Part shown: piece after piece, positions 1 to 8,414 of the stretch
How the letters are laid out: each line of letters starts with the position of its first letter
Position numbering within the stretch: position 1 is the first letter of the stretch
NCBI RefSeq assembly: GCF_000183725.1
Contig: NC_014762.1
Coordinates: 1,612,001 to 1,676,000 of the forward strand
DNA: 64,000 bases
Origin: Sulfuricurvum kujiense DSM 16994
GTDB lineage: Bacteria; Campylobacterota; Campylobacteria; Campylobacterales; Sulfurimonadaceae
Direction: 5' to 3'
The notes under the pieces: model-generated
What the model saw: only the letters and a program-made list of their open reading frames with translations
Told to the model about the DNA's origin: nothing
Database searches by the model: none
Program-made: the position numbers and the translations under genes

Positions 1-1618
1 AATCTTTCCTCAACCGATTATCATGCCTTACCCTCATCTCCACAGAGCATGAGTGTGACACAAGCTGGACAACCGCATCCTCATCAAATCCCGCATCGGG
101 ATGAAAATACACCCCGCCAGCCCTTTTAAACTGTGAATTAAGCCCTTGTCCGTATTTTGAAGTAATGAGATAAAAACCCTCATTATCATCGATGTCCGCA
201 TCAATGGTGTCCAAAAACTCAAATTCACCGTTTTCAAATCCGTTTTCATAAGGGATTTCAGGGACATTCCGACGATATCCGACGCCGTCGCGAACGTCCA
301 TTTGCTTTCGGAAAAAATCGAGATAATACGACTCGTCTTCCCATTGTACCCCAAAGGCATTACACAAACGGCTCGTAAGCTCATATTCGCTGATACCGCT
401 TTCGCTCTGGAATATTTGCGGCATTTCCTGAAGAGTATAATCACCGTATGAACTGCGGAAATCATTTTTTTCCAAAAACGTTTTTGCCGGAATCACCAAA
501 TCCGCCGAACGGGACGTTTCATTCTCATACAGCCCGAAATAGACCGTAAAGCCTGCCGATGCAAAGGCATGTCTCACTCCGGTAGAGTTGGGCATCTGAG
601 CCAAAGGATTGGCACCCTGAACGAAAACACAATTATACTTCGAAAAATCGGCAGTCGGCTTACTGATACGACGGGATAGCGATTCAAACGGCAAATCGAT
701 TCCCGATAAAGAGTTGCCCAGATAACTCACGCCACATCCTCTTTTACCGAAAAGTCCCATAATCGCGCCGAATCCGTCAATAGAGCGAAGCACATCGGCG
801 CCGTTTCGGTATTTTTGAACACCGACACCGACCAAGATCGCACACTTTTTCCCTTTCATCAACTCCAGTATCGCCCCGATCTGTCCGAGAGAAACATCGA
901 TAAAATCAAGGGTCGCTTTGATCCTTACACTCTGAGTCAATTCGTAAAAATCGTTGTATTCGCTTGCGTGCTCCTGTAAAAACGCTTCATCGTGAATCCC
1001 CTCTATGATCGCGAAACGGCTTAATAATAACGCTAATTGCAAATCGCAATGAGGTTTGATCTGGATATGCAGATCGGCACTCTGAGCTATCGATGTTTTA
1101 ACGGGATCGATGACGATAACCGTTTTTCCCTCTAAAAACGGCAACAGATGAGAATGGGTCGTATGGGGATTACGTCCCCAGAATATGACAACCTCGCTCT
1201 CATCGATCATCTGCGGCGATAACACCTCATTACTTCCTCTTCCGGCCAAAACACCCGCTTCTCCTGCACCGTCACACAGACTTCCTGACGTTCCGACCGC
1301 TTTGATAGAGGCAAAAAAATGCTCGCAGCTGCGCTGCATCAAAGAGACATTTCCGCTTCCGCGATAATAGAGGATCTGGTCATTTTTTGAGTTTTTCAAT
1401 ACCTCTATCAAGAGTTCGAATGCTCTCTCCATCGAAATTTCATCACCGCGAAACTGCGGGGAAAGCAATCTGTTTTGTTGTGTGAAATGGTTAAGATTCG
1501 GACATAAATAGCCCCGTGTTACCGGATGCGATTTATCTCCTTTTAGCTTTCCGTTCTCATCGACGACAATTCGGCAAGCGTCATAACAATCAAGCGGACA
1601 GGCGGTTGTCTGATTCAT
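1..1618 (-). CDS. molybdopterin oxidoreductase, N-terminal part (cut by window edge)
   Basis: The reading frame starts at an ATG at 1618 and stays open to base 2, giving about 539 residues; the C-terminal end lies outside the window. The N-terminus carries C7-x3-C11-x3-C15 (CPLDCYDAC) and C39 in GYLCPN, the [4Fe-4S] cysteine pattern of the DMSO-reductase/formate-dehydrogenase superfamily. Later segments such as VIFWGRNP and the GSLCDGAGEAG region fit bis-MGD binding. It is most like the single-subunit 'molybdopterin oxidoreductase family' proteins beginning CPLDC. The substrate cannot be told from sequence. There is no twin-arginine signal, so a cytoplasmic location is likely. It diverges from cheV across a 135-base spacer. 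Family assignment is firm; the specific reaction is unknown. Confidence 0.85.
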   Translation of the reverse strand, partial: MNQTTACPLDCYDACRIVVDENGKLKGDKSHPVTRGYLCPNLNHFTQQNRLLSPQFRGDEISMERAFELLIEVLKNSKNDQILYYRGSGNVSLMQRSCEHFFASIKAVGTSGSLCDGAGEAGVLAGRGSNEVLSPQMIDESEVVIFWGRNPHTTHSHLLPFLEGKTVIVIDPVKTSIAQSADLHIQIKPHCDLQLALLLSRFAIIEGIHDEAFLQEHASEYNDFYELTQSVRIKATLDFIDVSLGQIGAILELMKGKKCAILVGVGVQKYRNGADVLRSIDGFGAIMGLFGKRGCGVSYLGNSLSGIDLPFESLSRRISKPTADFSKYNCVFVQGANPLAQMPNSTGVRHAFASAGFTVYFGLYENETSRSADLVIPAKTFLEKNDFRSSYGDYTLQEMPQIFQSESGISEYELTSRLCNAFGVQWEDESYYLDFFRKQMDVRDGVGYRRNVPEIPYENGFENGEFEFLDTIDADIDDNEGFYLITSKYGQGLNSQFKRAGGVYFHPDAGFDEDAVVQLVSHSCSVEMRVRHDNRLRKD

Positions 1619-1753
1619 TTAACTCAACTTTTCATTCATACACTGAATTTTTAAACATATTAAGCGCATTTTACCCTTGACACCCTTTAGTTTTTAGTAA
1701 AAAAAGCTGACGAATAGGATATCATTAAAGAATATAAATAATTTGAGGTCACT

Positions 1754-2716
1754 ATGTCTCTTTTAGAACACGTCGATGCGGCAACAAACTTAGCGAGAAA
1801 TAACGAAGTACAGCTTTTGGTCTTTAAAATCGATACCGCTGAAGAATCGCCCTATTACGCCATTAATGTCTTTAAAACCCGCGAAGTTGTTGAAGCTAAA
1901 CGCCACCACCTGACACAAATTCCCGGAGCCCATCCGCTTTTGGAGGGGACAATTGTACTGCGTGAGCTGCAAATACCGATTTTGAATCTTCCGCAATGGC
2001 TCGGAATTGCTATGGAAGATGACAGGAAAAAAGCGTCTAATCTATTGATATGTGATTTTAACGGAATCATTATCGGCATTCGGATTATGTTTGCATACCG
2101 TGTCATCAAAAAGAACTGGAATGAGATGCACTCACCCGATAGTTACCGTTTGGGAGACGACGGCCTTGTTATTAACGATACGAGATTGGATGACGGAAGT
2201 CTGTGTCTAATCCTCGACTATGAAAAACTGTTGGCGGACGTCATTCCGCAAGCAATGGTTAATGTTGAAAATGCTACAAAAGCACTCCAAAATATCTCAA
2301 TTCCCGAAAAACTTAAAAACGGCGTAGTGCTCATTGCCGAAGACTCAAAAACGGCACAGCGCCATTTACGGCAAATTTTTGAACATGCCCATATCGGATA
2401 CCAAATATTCAACAACGGAAAAGATTTAATTGAATTCATTTCCAAACACCCGAACCCTTCATCTATTCCGGCAATCATTACCGATATAGAAATGCCTGAG
2501 ATGTCAGGCTTTACCGTTATTCAACAGCTGAAAGCCAAAGCTGAAACCAAAGCGATTCCGATCATAGTCAACAGTTCTATGACAGGGGAAAACAATAAAC
2601 GCGAAGCGGCCAGTTTGGGTGCTGACGGATTTATCGATAAAACAAAAAGTGAAAATATACTCGCGTTGATTGTTGAAAAAATGGGAGAATCTGGGGCAAA
2701 ACTTCTCCCTCGTTAA
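1754..2716 (+). CDS. cheV: chemotaxis protein CheV (CheW domain + receiver)
   Basis: This 320-residue protein has a CheW-like coupling domain (about residues 15-175) followed by a receiver domain (about 190-315). The receiver shows the acidic pocket in LIAEDSK, the phospho-acceptor aspartate in ITDIEMPEMSG and the lysine in IDKTKS. CheV couples chemoreceptors to the CheA kinase and tunes signalling by phosphorylation. Length and order match CheV; Campylobacterota often carry several. The ATG is preceded by GAGGT at proper spacing. It stands alone, divergent from the molybdoenzyme and convergent with pycB. With five chemoreceptors and a CheW in the window, it probably serves the same arrays. 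Confidence 0.93.
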   Translation: MSLLEHVDAATNLARNNEVQLLVFKIDTAEESPYYAINVFKTREVVEAKRHHLTQIPGAHPLLEGTIVLRELQIPILNLPQWLGIAMEDDRKKASNLLICDFNGIIIGIRIMFAYRVIKKNWNEMHSPDSYRLGDDGLVINDTRLDDGSLCLILDYEKLLADVIPQAMVNVENATKALQNISIPEKLKNGVVLIAEDSKTAQRHLRQIFEHAHIGYQIFNNGKDLIEFISKHPNPSSIPAIITDIEMPEMSGFTVIQQLKAKAETKAIPIIVNSSMTGENNKREAASLGADGFIDKTKSENILALIVEKMGESGAKLLPR

Positions 2717-2723
2717 GGGAGAA
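2703..2723 (-). terminator. hairpin terminator for the pycB operon, overlapping the cheV stop
   Basis: TTCTCCCT and AGGGAGAA form a perfect 8-base-pair stem around the five-base loop CGTTA. On the minus strand the stem is followed by GTTTT. It lies between the convergent cheV and pycB ends and overlaps the cheV stop codon. The short T-run makes it a modest Rho-independent terminator. Confidence 0.5.
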
Positions 2724-2735
2724 AGAAGAAGCGAT

Positions 2736-4568
2736 TTATTCGACAACCGCCAAAACTTGGCCTGCTTCGATTTTATCGTTTACGTTTACATTGATTGATG
2801 TTACTTTTCCGTTACGCGGAGCGACAACATCGATCTCCATTTTCATCGCTTCAAGAATCATGATCTTGTCACCTGCATTTACAGTATCGCCTACAGAAGC
2901 AACCAATTTAAATACAGAACCCGGAAGTTCCGCACAAATTGCATTTGCGTTTGCCGTAGGAGCTGCCGCTGCCGGCGCTGCAACAGCCGCAGGAGCTGCT
3001 ACTGGAGCCGCTACAGGTACGACACTTTGAACGGTCGCATTGCCGCCTACGATTTGTACGTTATATTGTTGTCCGTCTACGATTACTGTGTATGTTCCGT
3101 TTGCCATAAGAAGATTCTCCTGTTGTGATTGGTTTGATTGAGTTGTTTCTGCCGTTTTAGGGCCATTTTTTCGAACGTTTACAGTTGCTTCCCCTTTGAG
3201 GAATGCAATCCCTTTAACGTCACATGAAGCGGCAATGAAAATATTCTCATCGGTCGCTTCAATACCTTCGTCGCTCAGCTTTTTAGTCCAATAGGCGATT
3301 GATTTGGTTTCGTCACGATCGGCAATATCGATTGCATGATCGGTTGTAGGCTCCAGTTTAAGCTGCTCATGTGCGATACGAACTACTTCCGGATCGGGAG
3401 CGGTAGGGGTTTTACCGAAGTAACCCAATACCATTTTCCCATAGCCCGGAGCGATTTTTTTCCACGGTCCCATAAGGGCGTTGTTGAGTGCCTGCTGAAA
3501 GTAAAACTGAGATACCGGAGTAACGGATGTACCGTATCCCCCTTTCTCAACGACTTCACGCATTGCACGGATTACTTCAGGATAGCGATCCAACATGTTG
3601 TTGTCACGCATCATTTGGGTATTTGCCGTCAATGCGCCCCCCGGCATCGGAGAAAACGGAATGAGCGGAGAAACCTGCGTCGCTTCCGGCGGCATGAAAT
3701 AGTCTTTCAAGCAATCGCCCAAAACATCTTCATATTTGAGGATTTTTTCAAGTTCAAGGCCGCCGAGATCGAAATTTTTACCTTTTACCGCATGAAGCAT
3801 CGTTAAAATATCGGGTTGAGACGTACCGCCGCTGACCGGAGCCGCAGCCATATCGATACCGTCTACTCCGGCTTCGAGTGCAGCGAGATAACACGCTACG
3901 CTGACCCCTGCCGTCTCGTGGGTATGAAGACGCAAATGGGTCCCCTCAGGAACCAATTTACGTGCCATTTTCAATGTGTCATAGACTTTTTGCGGACTTG
4001 ACGTTCCGCTGGCATCTTTAAAACAGATTGAGTGATACGGAATACCCGAATCCAAAATCTCACGAAGCGTTTTTTCATAGAACGCGACATCATGAGCGCC
4101 TACGCACCCCGGAGGAAGGTCCATCATCGTAACGACAACTTCGTGTTTTAACCCGTGATGAACGATCCGTTCACCGGAATATTTAAGGTTTTCGACATCA
4201 TTCAAAGCATCGAAATTACGGATCGTTGTCGTTCCGTGTTTCTTAAACATTTTGGCATGAAGATCAACCATTTCACGGCTTCCCGTATCGAGCATTACCG
4301 TATTTACCCCGCGTGCAAGGGTTTGAAGATTTGCATCCGGTCCGACAATGGCGCGAAAGCGATCCATCATGTCAAACGCATTTTCATTTAGATAGAAAAA
4401 AAGGCTTTGAAAGCGTGCTCCGCCTCCAAATTCAAAATGTCGGATTCCCGCCTCTTTGGCCGCCTCGAGGGCAGGGAAGAAATCTTCCATCAACACCCGT
4501 CCGCCAAATACGGACTGAAATCCGTCACGGAACGTAGTGTCCATCACATCGATGTATTTTTTTGCCAT
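2736..4568 (-). CDS. pycB: pyruvate carboxylase subunit B / oxaloacetate decarboxylase alpha-type protein
   Basis: This 610-residue protein has an N-terminal carboxyltransferase domain (about 5-460) with the DTTFRDGFQS signature, the metal-ligand motif LRLHTHETAG and DGIDMAAAPVSGGTSQPD. An Ala/Pro/Val-rich linker (about 500-545) leads to a C-terminal biotinyl domain with the biotinylation motif EAMKME. In Campylobacterota this chain is the carboxyl-transfer half of two-subunit pyruvate carboxylase and makes oxaloacetate for anaplerosis; the same architecture occurs in the Na+-pumping oxaloacetate decarboxylase alpha chain. No biotin carboxylase (PycA) is in the window. The small OadG-like gene 11 bases upstream leaves the decarboxylase reading open. 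Family is certain; direction of the reaction is not. Confidence 0.88.
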   Translation of the reverse strand: MAKKYIDVMDTTFRDGFQSVFGGRVLMEDFFPALEAAKEAGIRHFEFGGGARFQSLFFYLNENAFDMMDRFRAIVGPDANLQTLARGVNTVMLDTGSREMVDLHAKMFKKHGTTTIRNFDALNDVENLKYSGERIVHHGLKHEVVVTMMDLPPGCVGAHDVAFYEKTLREILDSGIPYHSICFKDASGTSSPQKVYDTLKMARKLVPEGTHLRLHTHETAGVSVACYLAALEAGVDGIDMAAAPVSGGTSQPDILTMLHAVKGKNFDLGGLELEKILKYEDVLGDCLKDYFMPPEATQVSPLIPFSPMPGGALTANTQMMRDNNMLDRYPEVIRAMREVVEKGGYGTSVTPVSQFYFQQALNNALMGPWKKIAPGYGKMVLGYFGKTPTAPDPEVVRIAHEQLKLEPTTDHAIDIADRDETKSIAYWTKKLSDEGIEATDENIFIAASCDVKGIAFLKGEATVNVRKNGPKTAETTQSNQSQQENLLMANGTYTVIVDGQQYNVQIVGGNATVQSVVPVAAPVAAPAAVAAPAAAAPTANANAICAELPGSVFKLVASVGDTVNAGDKIMILEAMKMEIDVVAPRNGKVTSINVNVNDKIEAGQVLAVVE

Positions 4569-4579
4569 TTACGTAATCC

Positions 4580-4888
4580 CTACTTCTTTAGATTATTATG
4601 GTGGTGAATTACTGCCGCCAGAGCCGCAATTCCTAATAAACCGCCATTTTGAGAATTTTCCAGTTCATGATGATGGAGTGCAGCTGCGATCGCGGCTACT
4701 TTTGCCCGTACATCATTGGACTCTTGTTCATGGTGGTGTAATGCTGCTGCAATCGCCGCTACTTTGGCGCCTTGTACACGATCACTTGATGATGCGACAG
4801 CAATCTCACCTGCAAAGTTTTGAGATTCCGGGGCATTCTTGGATTGAAACATTGTCAAATATTTCATTACTTTATTGAGTAATTCCAT
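4580..4888 (-). CDS. small OadG-like protein with three His-rich repeats
   Basis: This 102-residue protein lies 11 bases upstream of pycB and is probably cotranscribed with it. Its centre and C-terminus hold three copies of one motif: AKVAAIAAALHHHEQE, AKVAAIAAALHHHELE and a looser GIAALAAVIHHHNN. The AAIAAAL-H element resembles the conserved C-terminal segment of oxaloacetate decarboxylase gamma subunits, which binds the alpha chain and, in some species, zinc. The usual N-terminal membrane helix of OadG is not evident; the first 20 residues (MELLNKVMKYLTMFQSKNAP) are only mildly hydrophobic. It could be a soluble docking or zinc-binding partner of PycB. The gene is well supported; the function is inference. 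Confidence 0.72.
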   Translation of the reverse strand: MELLNKVMKYLTMFQSKNAPESQNFAGEIAVASSSDRVQGAKVAAIAAALHHHEQESNDVRAKVAAIAAALHHHELENSQNGGLLGIAALAAVIHHHNNLKK

Positions 4889-5045
4889 TTGCTATCCCCT
4901 TTGTTAGTTTGCACGCGTAATCTTTACACGATGCGTGATTCTAGTATAAAGTTCATTAAAAAAGATTTACTGATCCCTCTTTCAATGAACCTTTTAGGTT
5001 CTTTCGTTACAATCCGCCTCATTATTTTATACACAGAGGTGCCCT

Positions 5046-5567
5046 ATGGATCTAAGCAAAATCGGTTACGGCGAAAATCCCGATAAAGTCAAAGCTATTA
5101 TTGAAATAGCCTGCGGATCAAATATCAAATATGAAGTTGAAAAAGAGAGCGGTGCGCTCGTACTTGATCGTGTTATGCACTCAGCAATGTACTATCCGGC
5201 TAACTACGGATTTGTCAACAAAACACTTTCACAAGACGGCGATCCGGCGGATATCTTGATCTTGACCGAATACCCTATGGTTGAGGGATGTGTGACCAAC
5301 TGCCGTTTAGTCGGTGTTTTAATTATGGAAGACGAAAGCGGTATCGATGAAAAATTGCTTGCCGTTCCAACTTCAAAAATCGATCCTACATTCGAAGAGA
5401 TCCAAGATCTTGGCGACATCCCGAAACATACGTTGGCAAAAATCAAAAACTTCTTCGAAACCTATAAAATGCTCGAACCGGGCAAATGGGTAAAAGTAAA
5501 AGGATTCGAAGATAAAGCTGCCGCTACTAAAATCCTAGAAGACGCTATTAAAAACTATAAAGAGTAA
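5046..5567 (+). CDS. ppa: inorganic pyrophosphatase
   Basis: This 173-residue soluble family I pyrophosphatase is of normal bacterial length. It hydrolyses pyrophosphate to phosphate, pulling biosynthetic reactions forward. The signature DGDPADILIL (about residues 64-73) contributes metal-binding aspartates, and YPANYGFV upstream of it is also typical. The ATG follows CAGAGGTG in the leader. A plausible -10 (TACAAT) lies about 35 bases before the start. A small membrane protein gene follows after six bases and is probably cotranscribed. Confidence 0.96.
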   Translation: MDLSKIGYGENPDKVKAIIEIACGSNIKYEVEKESGALVLDRVMHSAMYYPANYGFVNKTLSQDGDPADILILTEYPMVEGCVTNCRLVGVLIMEDESGIDEKLLAVPTSKIDPTFEEIQDLGDIPKHTLAKIKNFFETYKMLEPGKWVKVKGFEDKAAATKILEDAIKNYKE

Positions 5568-5573
5568 TAGACG

Positions 5574-5873
5574 ATGATCGACTTCGGTTCTAATGATGTT
5601 TTTTCTTACGCTATATTCGGATTGATACTCAATTTTATCTTTTCGATCGCGTTTGGTCTTTATCTCAGCAAAAATATCGGAGTCGAAGAGATGATGCTCT
5701 CCAAAGGCAATCGCGAGCAGCCGTGGTGGCTCGCTCTCTCATTGGCCGTTCCGTATGCCAAAATGATTATTACTTTGTATCGGGTTGCTATTTTGCAACT
5801 CTACTTTCTTGATCAGGGGAAAAGCCATAAAGAGTTCTGGATCTATCTCACGACAAACGATGATCAGCGCTGA
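5574..5873 (+). CDS. small membrane protein, unknown function
   Basis: This 99-residue protein begins six bases after the ppa stop, so translational coupling is likely. It has a hydrophobic helix at about residues 10-32 and a second at about 50-78 (WWLALSLAVPYAKMIITLYRVAILQLYFL), predicting two inner-membrane passes. I see no family motif. Similar small proteins follow ppa in related genomes to my general knowledge, but no role is known to me. It ends two bases from the convergent 5876 gene. Confidence 0.75.
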   Translation: MIDFGSNDVFSYAIFGLILNFIFSIAFGLYLSKNIGVEEMMLSKGNREQPWWLALSLAVPYAKMIITLYRVAILQLYFLDQGKSHKEFWIYLTTNDDQR

Positions 5874-5875
5874 GA

Positions 5876-6391
5876 CTATTTCTCTTCTTTAATACATAAT
5901 TTTTGTATCTGTGTATCGTGCATTCCCTTTTTTTGGTTCAGTGCACCTTGCATTGCACGTTTTAACTTCATATTCCACTCTGTATTGTCAAATGCGGAAT
6001 CAATCACCGCCAATCCCTGACGCAATAGCATCTCACTGTAACTCTCTGGTCCGTTGCCGTACAGAATACATCCTTCTTTGATCATCTCGTAATGGTAAGA
6101 TTGTTGTATATGCAAATGTTCTTTTGCATACTGTTTGTCGTGAGGATGCGATATATAATAGTTCTCAACGGCATTTTTGCACTCTGTCGGATTGACACCT
6201 TTTTCTGCTATTTTTTCCAATGTCATAATGCCGAACGGTTCACACAAAAAATATGCATTATTATGTATCATCTGAAACTTTGAATTATTTTCGATCGATA
6301 TCAGCAATCCGACGGTAATTTCTCCGTATAACGGTGTCATGCACATCAGTATAGTGAGTAATCGGACAAAAAATGTTTCATTTTTACTCAT
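5876..6391 (-). CDS. secreted protein with a staphylococcal-nuclease-like C-terminal segment
   Basis: This 171-residue protein has an N-terminal hydrophobic stretch (about 8-22, VRLLTILMCMTPLYGEI) that reads as a signal peptide. The C-terminal part, SYSEMLLRQGLAVID followed by LKRAMQGALNQKKGMHD, matches the last helices of SNase/thermonuclease-fold proteins. The catalytic Arg/Glu/Arg set of true thermonucleases is not obvious, so it may be a non-enzymatic OB-fold relative. Four or more cysteines (FLCEPFG, PTECKN, EGCILYG, KLCIKE) suggest disulfides in the periplasm. Function is unknown. Confidence 0.65.
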   Translation of the reverse strand: MSKNETFFVRLLTILMCMTPLYGEITVGLLISIENNSKFQMIHNNAYFLCEPFGIMTLEKIAEKGVNPTECKNAVENYYISHPHDKQYAKEHLHIQQSYHYEMIKEGCILYGNGPESYSEMLLRQGLAVIDSAFDNTEWNMKLKRAMQGALNQKKGMHDTQIQKLCIKEEK

Positions 6392-6653
6392 AGACTACTT
6401 TTTCAACCTTTTTTTTGATGGTTTTAGAAAACTTTTTACCTCGAAACTTAAAGTAACATCAATATTTTTCACTGTATTTAACATTTTATACCCGTATTTT
6501 TACCCAATCTTAATCACAGCTTTCCGTCAGGTCGGTAGGATACACCCTATTTCTATTACTTTTTCTTAACTGATTCATTTAGAAAGCACACACCATTGTT
6601 ATACGCTCCGGAGTACCCTAAAATTTCACATTCCATTTTACGAGGTATATCTT

Positions 6654-7181
6654 TTGAAATTTCTTTCTCTAATGCTACTACTTTCTCTGTCACTTTTAGC
6701 TGACGCTATGACACCAAAACAACTCCATGTTTTACAAACGGTACGCGATGTAGCCAAAACAATTCCCGATAAAAACGGCCGTACGTATGAAGATACCGTC
6801 AGTGCTATCTGCATAACCGAAAGCAGTGCCGGAAAAAATACCATAGGTGACTTTAAACGCAAAAAATCATTTACAAAAGCGTCTCTCGGTCCGATGCAGA
6901 TTCAGGTGGCTACCGCTCGACATGTATCCCAAAACGTCAAAAAACTGCGCTGGCTAAATAATCTTAGCGATGTTCAGCTTGCGGCTCGGTTGTTAGGCGA
7001 CATTAGACTTTCTGCCAAAGTTGCTACCCACTATCTTGTTTTGCTCCAAAATCAGCGACTAGATCATTTTTACGCTATCAGCGGCTATAACGGCGGAACC
7101 GTCAACCATACCTACTACAACCGCGTTATGAAAAATATGAATATCGTCAATCGCCTCGTCTCCTCAGGTAAGCTGTCATAA
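6654..7181 (+). CDS. periplasmic lytic transglycosylase-like (SLT fold) protein
   Basis: This 175-residue protein begins at TTG with GAGG correctly spaced upstream (6642-6645). A signal peptide covers about residues 1-18. The core has the SLT-fold hallmarks: a probable catalytic Glu in AICITESSAG, then SLGPMQIQ and SGYNGG. Such enzymes cleave peptidoglycan glycan strands to form anhydromuropeptides, for wall remodelling or insertion of envelope machines. It is a short single-domain form without LysM or binding repeats. The TTG start is chosen because the next in-frame ATG would remove the signal peptide. Confidence 0.85.
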   Translation: MKFLSLMLLLSLSLLADAMTPKQLHVLQTVRDVAKTIPDKNGRTYEDTVSAICITESSAGKNTIGDFKRKKSFTKASLGPMQIQVATARHVSQNVKKLRWLNNLSDVQLAARLLGDIRLSAKVATHYLVLLQNQRLDHFYAISGYNGGTVNHTYYNRVMKNMNIVNRLVSSGKLS

Positions 7182-7190
7182 TTTTTAAGC

Positions 7191-7196
7191 TATAAT
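7191..7196 (+). promoter_or_regulatory. -10 box TATAAT before the 7224 gene
   Basis: A consensus TATAAT lies just after the stop of the transglycosylase gene. It is 27 bases upstream of the next ATG, which has GGAGG at 7215-7219. The -35 region is AT-rich without a clear hexamer, as is usual for housekeeping promoters in Campylobacterota. Confidence 0.5.
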
Positions 7197-7223
7197 ACTT
7201 CGAACAGAGGTTCGGAGGTTTTT

Positions 7224-7424
7224 ATGAATGATGAAAAGCTTAAAATCGTTTTAGCCGTTCTAAGCGGCATCATTTTTAGCCTAGTATTTATTCTACTGGC
7301 ATTCATCCTCCCGATTTCGCCTTCCAAAACTCCCCAAAAAACAATGAATACGGGCCTGCAAAAACTATCCAAAGCGTATAAAGAGAGCCAACTTAATCGT
7401 CCTCCTGAAGAACAAAAACACTGA
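7224..7424 (+). CDS. small single-pass membrane protein, unknown
   Basis: This is a 66-residue protein with one strong membrane helix (about residues 8-30, IVLAVLSGIIFSLVFILLAFILP). A polar tail rich in Lys, Gln and Pro follows and probably lies in the cytoplasm or periplasm. It has its own -10 box and a strong GGAGG ribosome-binding site, supporting real expression. No family is recognised. Confidence 0.65.
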   Translation: MNDEKLKIVLAVLSGIIFSLVFILLAFILPISPSKTPQKTMNTGLQKLSKAYKESQLNRPPEEQKH

Positions 7425-7464
7425 AATCTATACTCTGCCATAACCACATCGTAAAGGAAAACGA

Positions 7465-8412
7465 ATGAATATTGCCGTTTCCGCATGTTTATTAGGGGAA
7501 AAAATCCGCTTTGACGGAGGTCATAAACATGAACGCTTTGTTACCGACGAACTGGGGAAGTTTGCCCGATTCATCCCTTTTTGCCCGGAGCATATAGCCT
7601 TTGGTACACCAAGACCGAGCATCCGTCTTCTGAAAGATGAGAGCACGGTGTATGTTCGATCCAATAAAGATCAGAGTGATCTTACGGCCCGGCTGCATCA
7701 AACATCCGAGCAAGAGCTCTCCAAGATATCCAAAGAACCGCTTTGTGGGATTATTTTCAAATCCAAATCTCCCAGCTGCGGAATGGGAAGCGCCAAGATA
7801 TATTTGGAAAACGGTTTGTGCGAAGGAAAAGATGACGGAGTATTCGCTGCAATGTGCCGCGAACGCTACCCTCTGCTTCCGATGGAAGAGGAAGGACGGC
7901 TTCAGGATGCATGGCTGAGAGAAAATTTCATCATGCAGCTCTTCGCCTTTGATGCGTATGAGCAGTTTAAAGCCACAAATCCGACGATCGGGGATCTCGT
8001 CCGCTTTCATACCGTTAATAAATTTATGCTCCAATCCAAAGATGAACTCTTGTACCGGGAGCTCGGAAATATCGTCGCCAATCGGGACAATCTCGTTTCG
8101 GATATTGTATTCTCCATGTATGAATTAGGGTACAAAACGGCTATCTCCCGCAAAAGCTCCATTAAAAAAACACGCAATGTTTTAGAACATTTAGCCGGAT
8201 TTTTTAAAAATGAGCTCACGAAAGAGGAAAAAAAAATACTCCATACCCATATCAGCGACTTTGCCGATAAAATAGTCCCCCTGATCGTTCCGGTTTCCAC
8301 GATTTCACTGTACGCTGAAAAATACCATACTGCCTATCTTCTCGATCAAACATTTTTAAATCCCTATCCCAAAACACTGGCATTGCGTTCCCATATCGAT
8401 GCGGGAAAATAG
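7465..8412 (+). CDS. DUF523-DUF1722 (YbgA-type) fusion protein
   Basis: This 315-residue protein has an N-terminal DUF523 domain (about 1-150: VSACLLGEKIRFDG, KSPSCGMG) and a C-terminal DUF1722/YbgA domain (about 190-310: FHTVNKFMLQSK). The DUF523 cysteines (ACLLG and SPSCG) suggest metal or cofactor binding. The fusion is widespread and is often encoded next to photolyase, as here, with only two bases between stop and start. Reported YbgA associations are with DNA photorepair or tRNA-thiolation-like chemistry, but no firm reaction is known to me. The ATG follows AAAGGA. Confidence 0.88.
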   Translation: MNIAVSACLLGEKIRFDGGHKHERFVTDELGKFARFIPFCPEHIAFGTPRPSIRLLKDESTVYVRSNKDQSDLTARLHQTSEQELSKISKEPLCGIIFKSKSPSCGMGSAKIYLENGLCEGKDDGVFAAMCRERYPLLPMEEEGRLQDAWLRENFIMQLFAFDAYEQFKATNPTIGDLVRFHTVNKFMLQSKDELLYRELGNIVANRDNLVSDIVFSMYELGYKTAISRKSSIKKTRNVLEHLAGFFKNELTKEEKKILHTHISDFADKIVPLIVPVSTISLYAEKYHTAYLLDQTFLNPYPKTLALRSHIDAGK

Positions 8413-8414
8413 TT

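Noticed and set aside
34-465. 143-codon minus-strand frame at the left edge
   Set aside because: It is a shadow frame of the truncated molybdopterin oxidoreductase gene, whose frame is open from 1618 to base 2 and carries the family motifs.
3336-3806. 156-codon plus-strand frame inside pycB
   Set aside because: It is antisense to a strongly conserved coding region and shows no motif or ribosome-binding site.
4910-4935. CACGC...GCGTG inverted repeat upstream of ppa as an operator
   Set aside because: Only five matching bases per arm with a long spacer, as expected by chance.
6392-6653. 262-base gap before the transglycosylase gene as a hidden small gene or RNA
   Set aside because: AT-rich with T-runs; no ORF with a ribosome-binding site and no convincing stem-loop was found.
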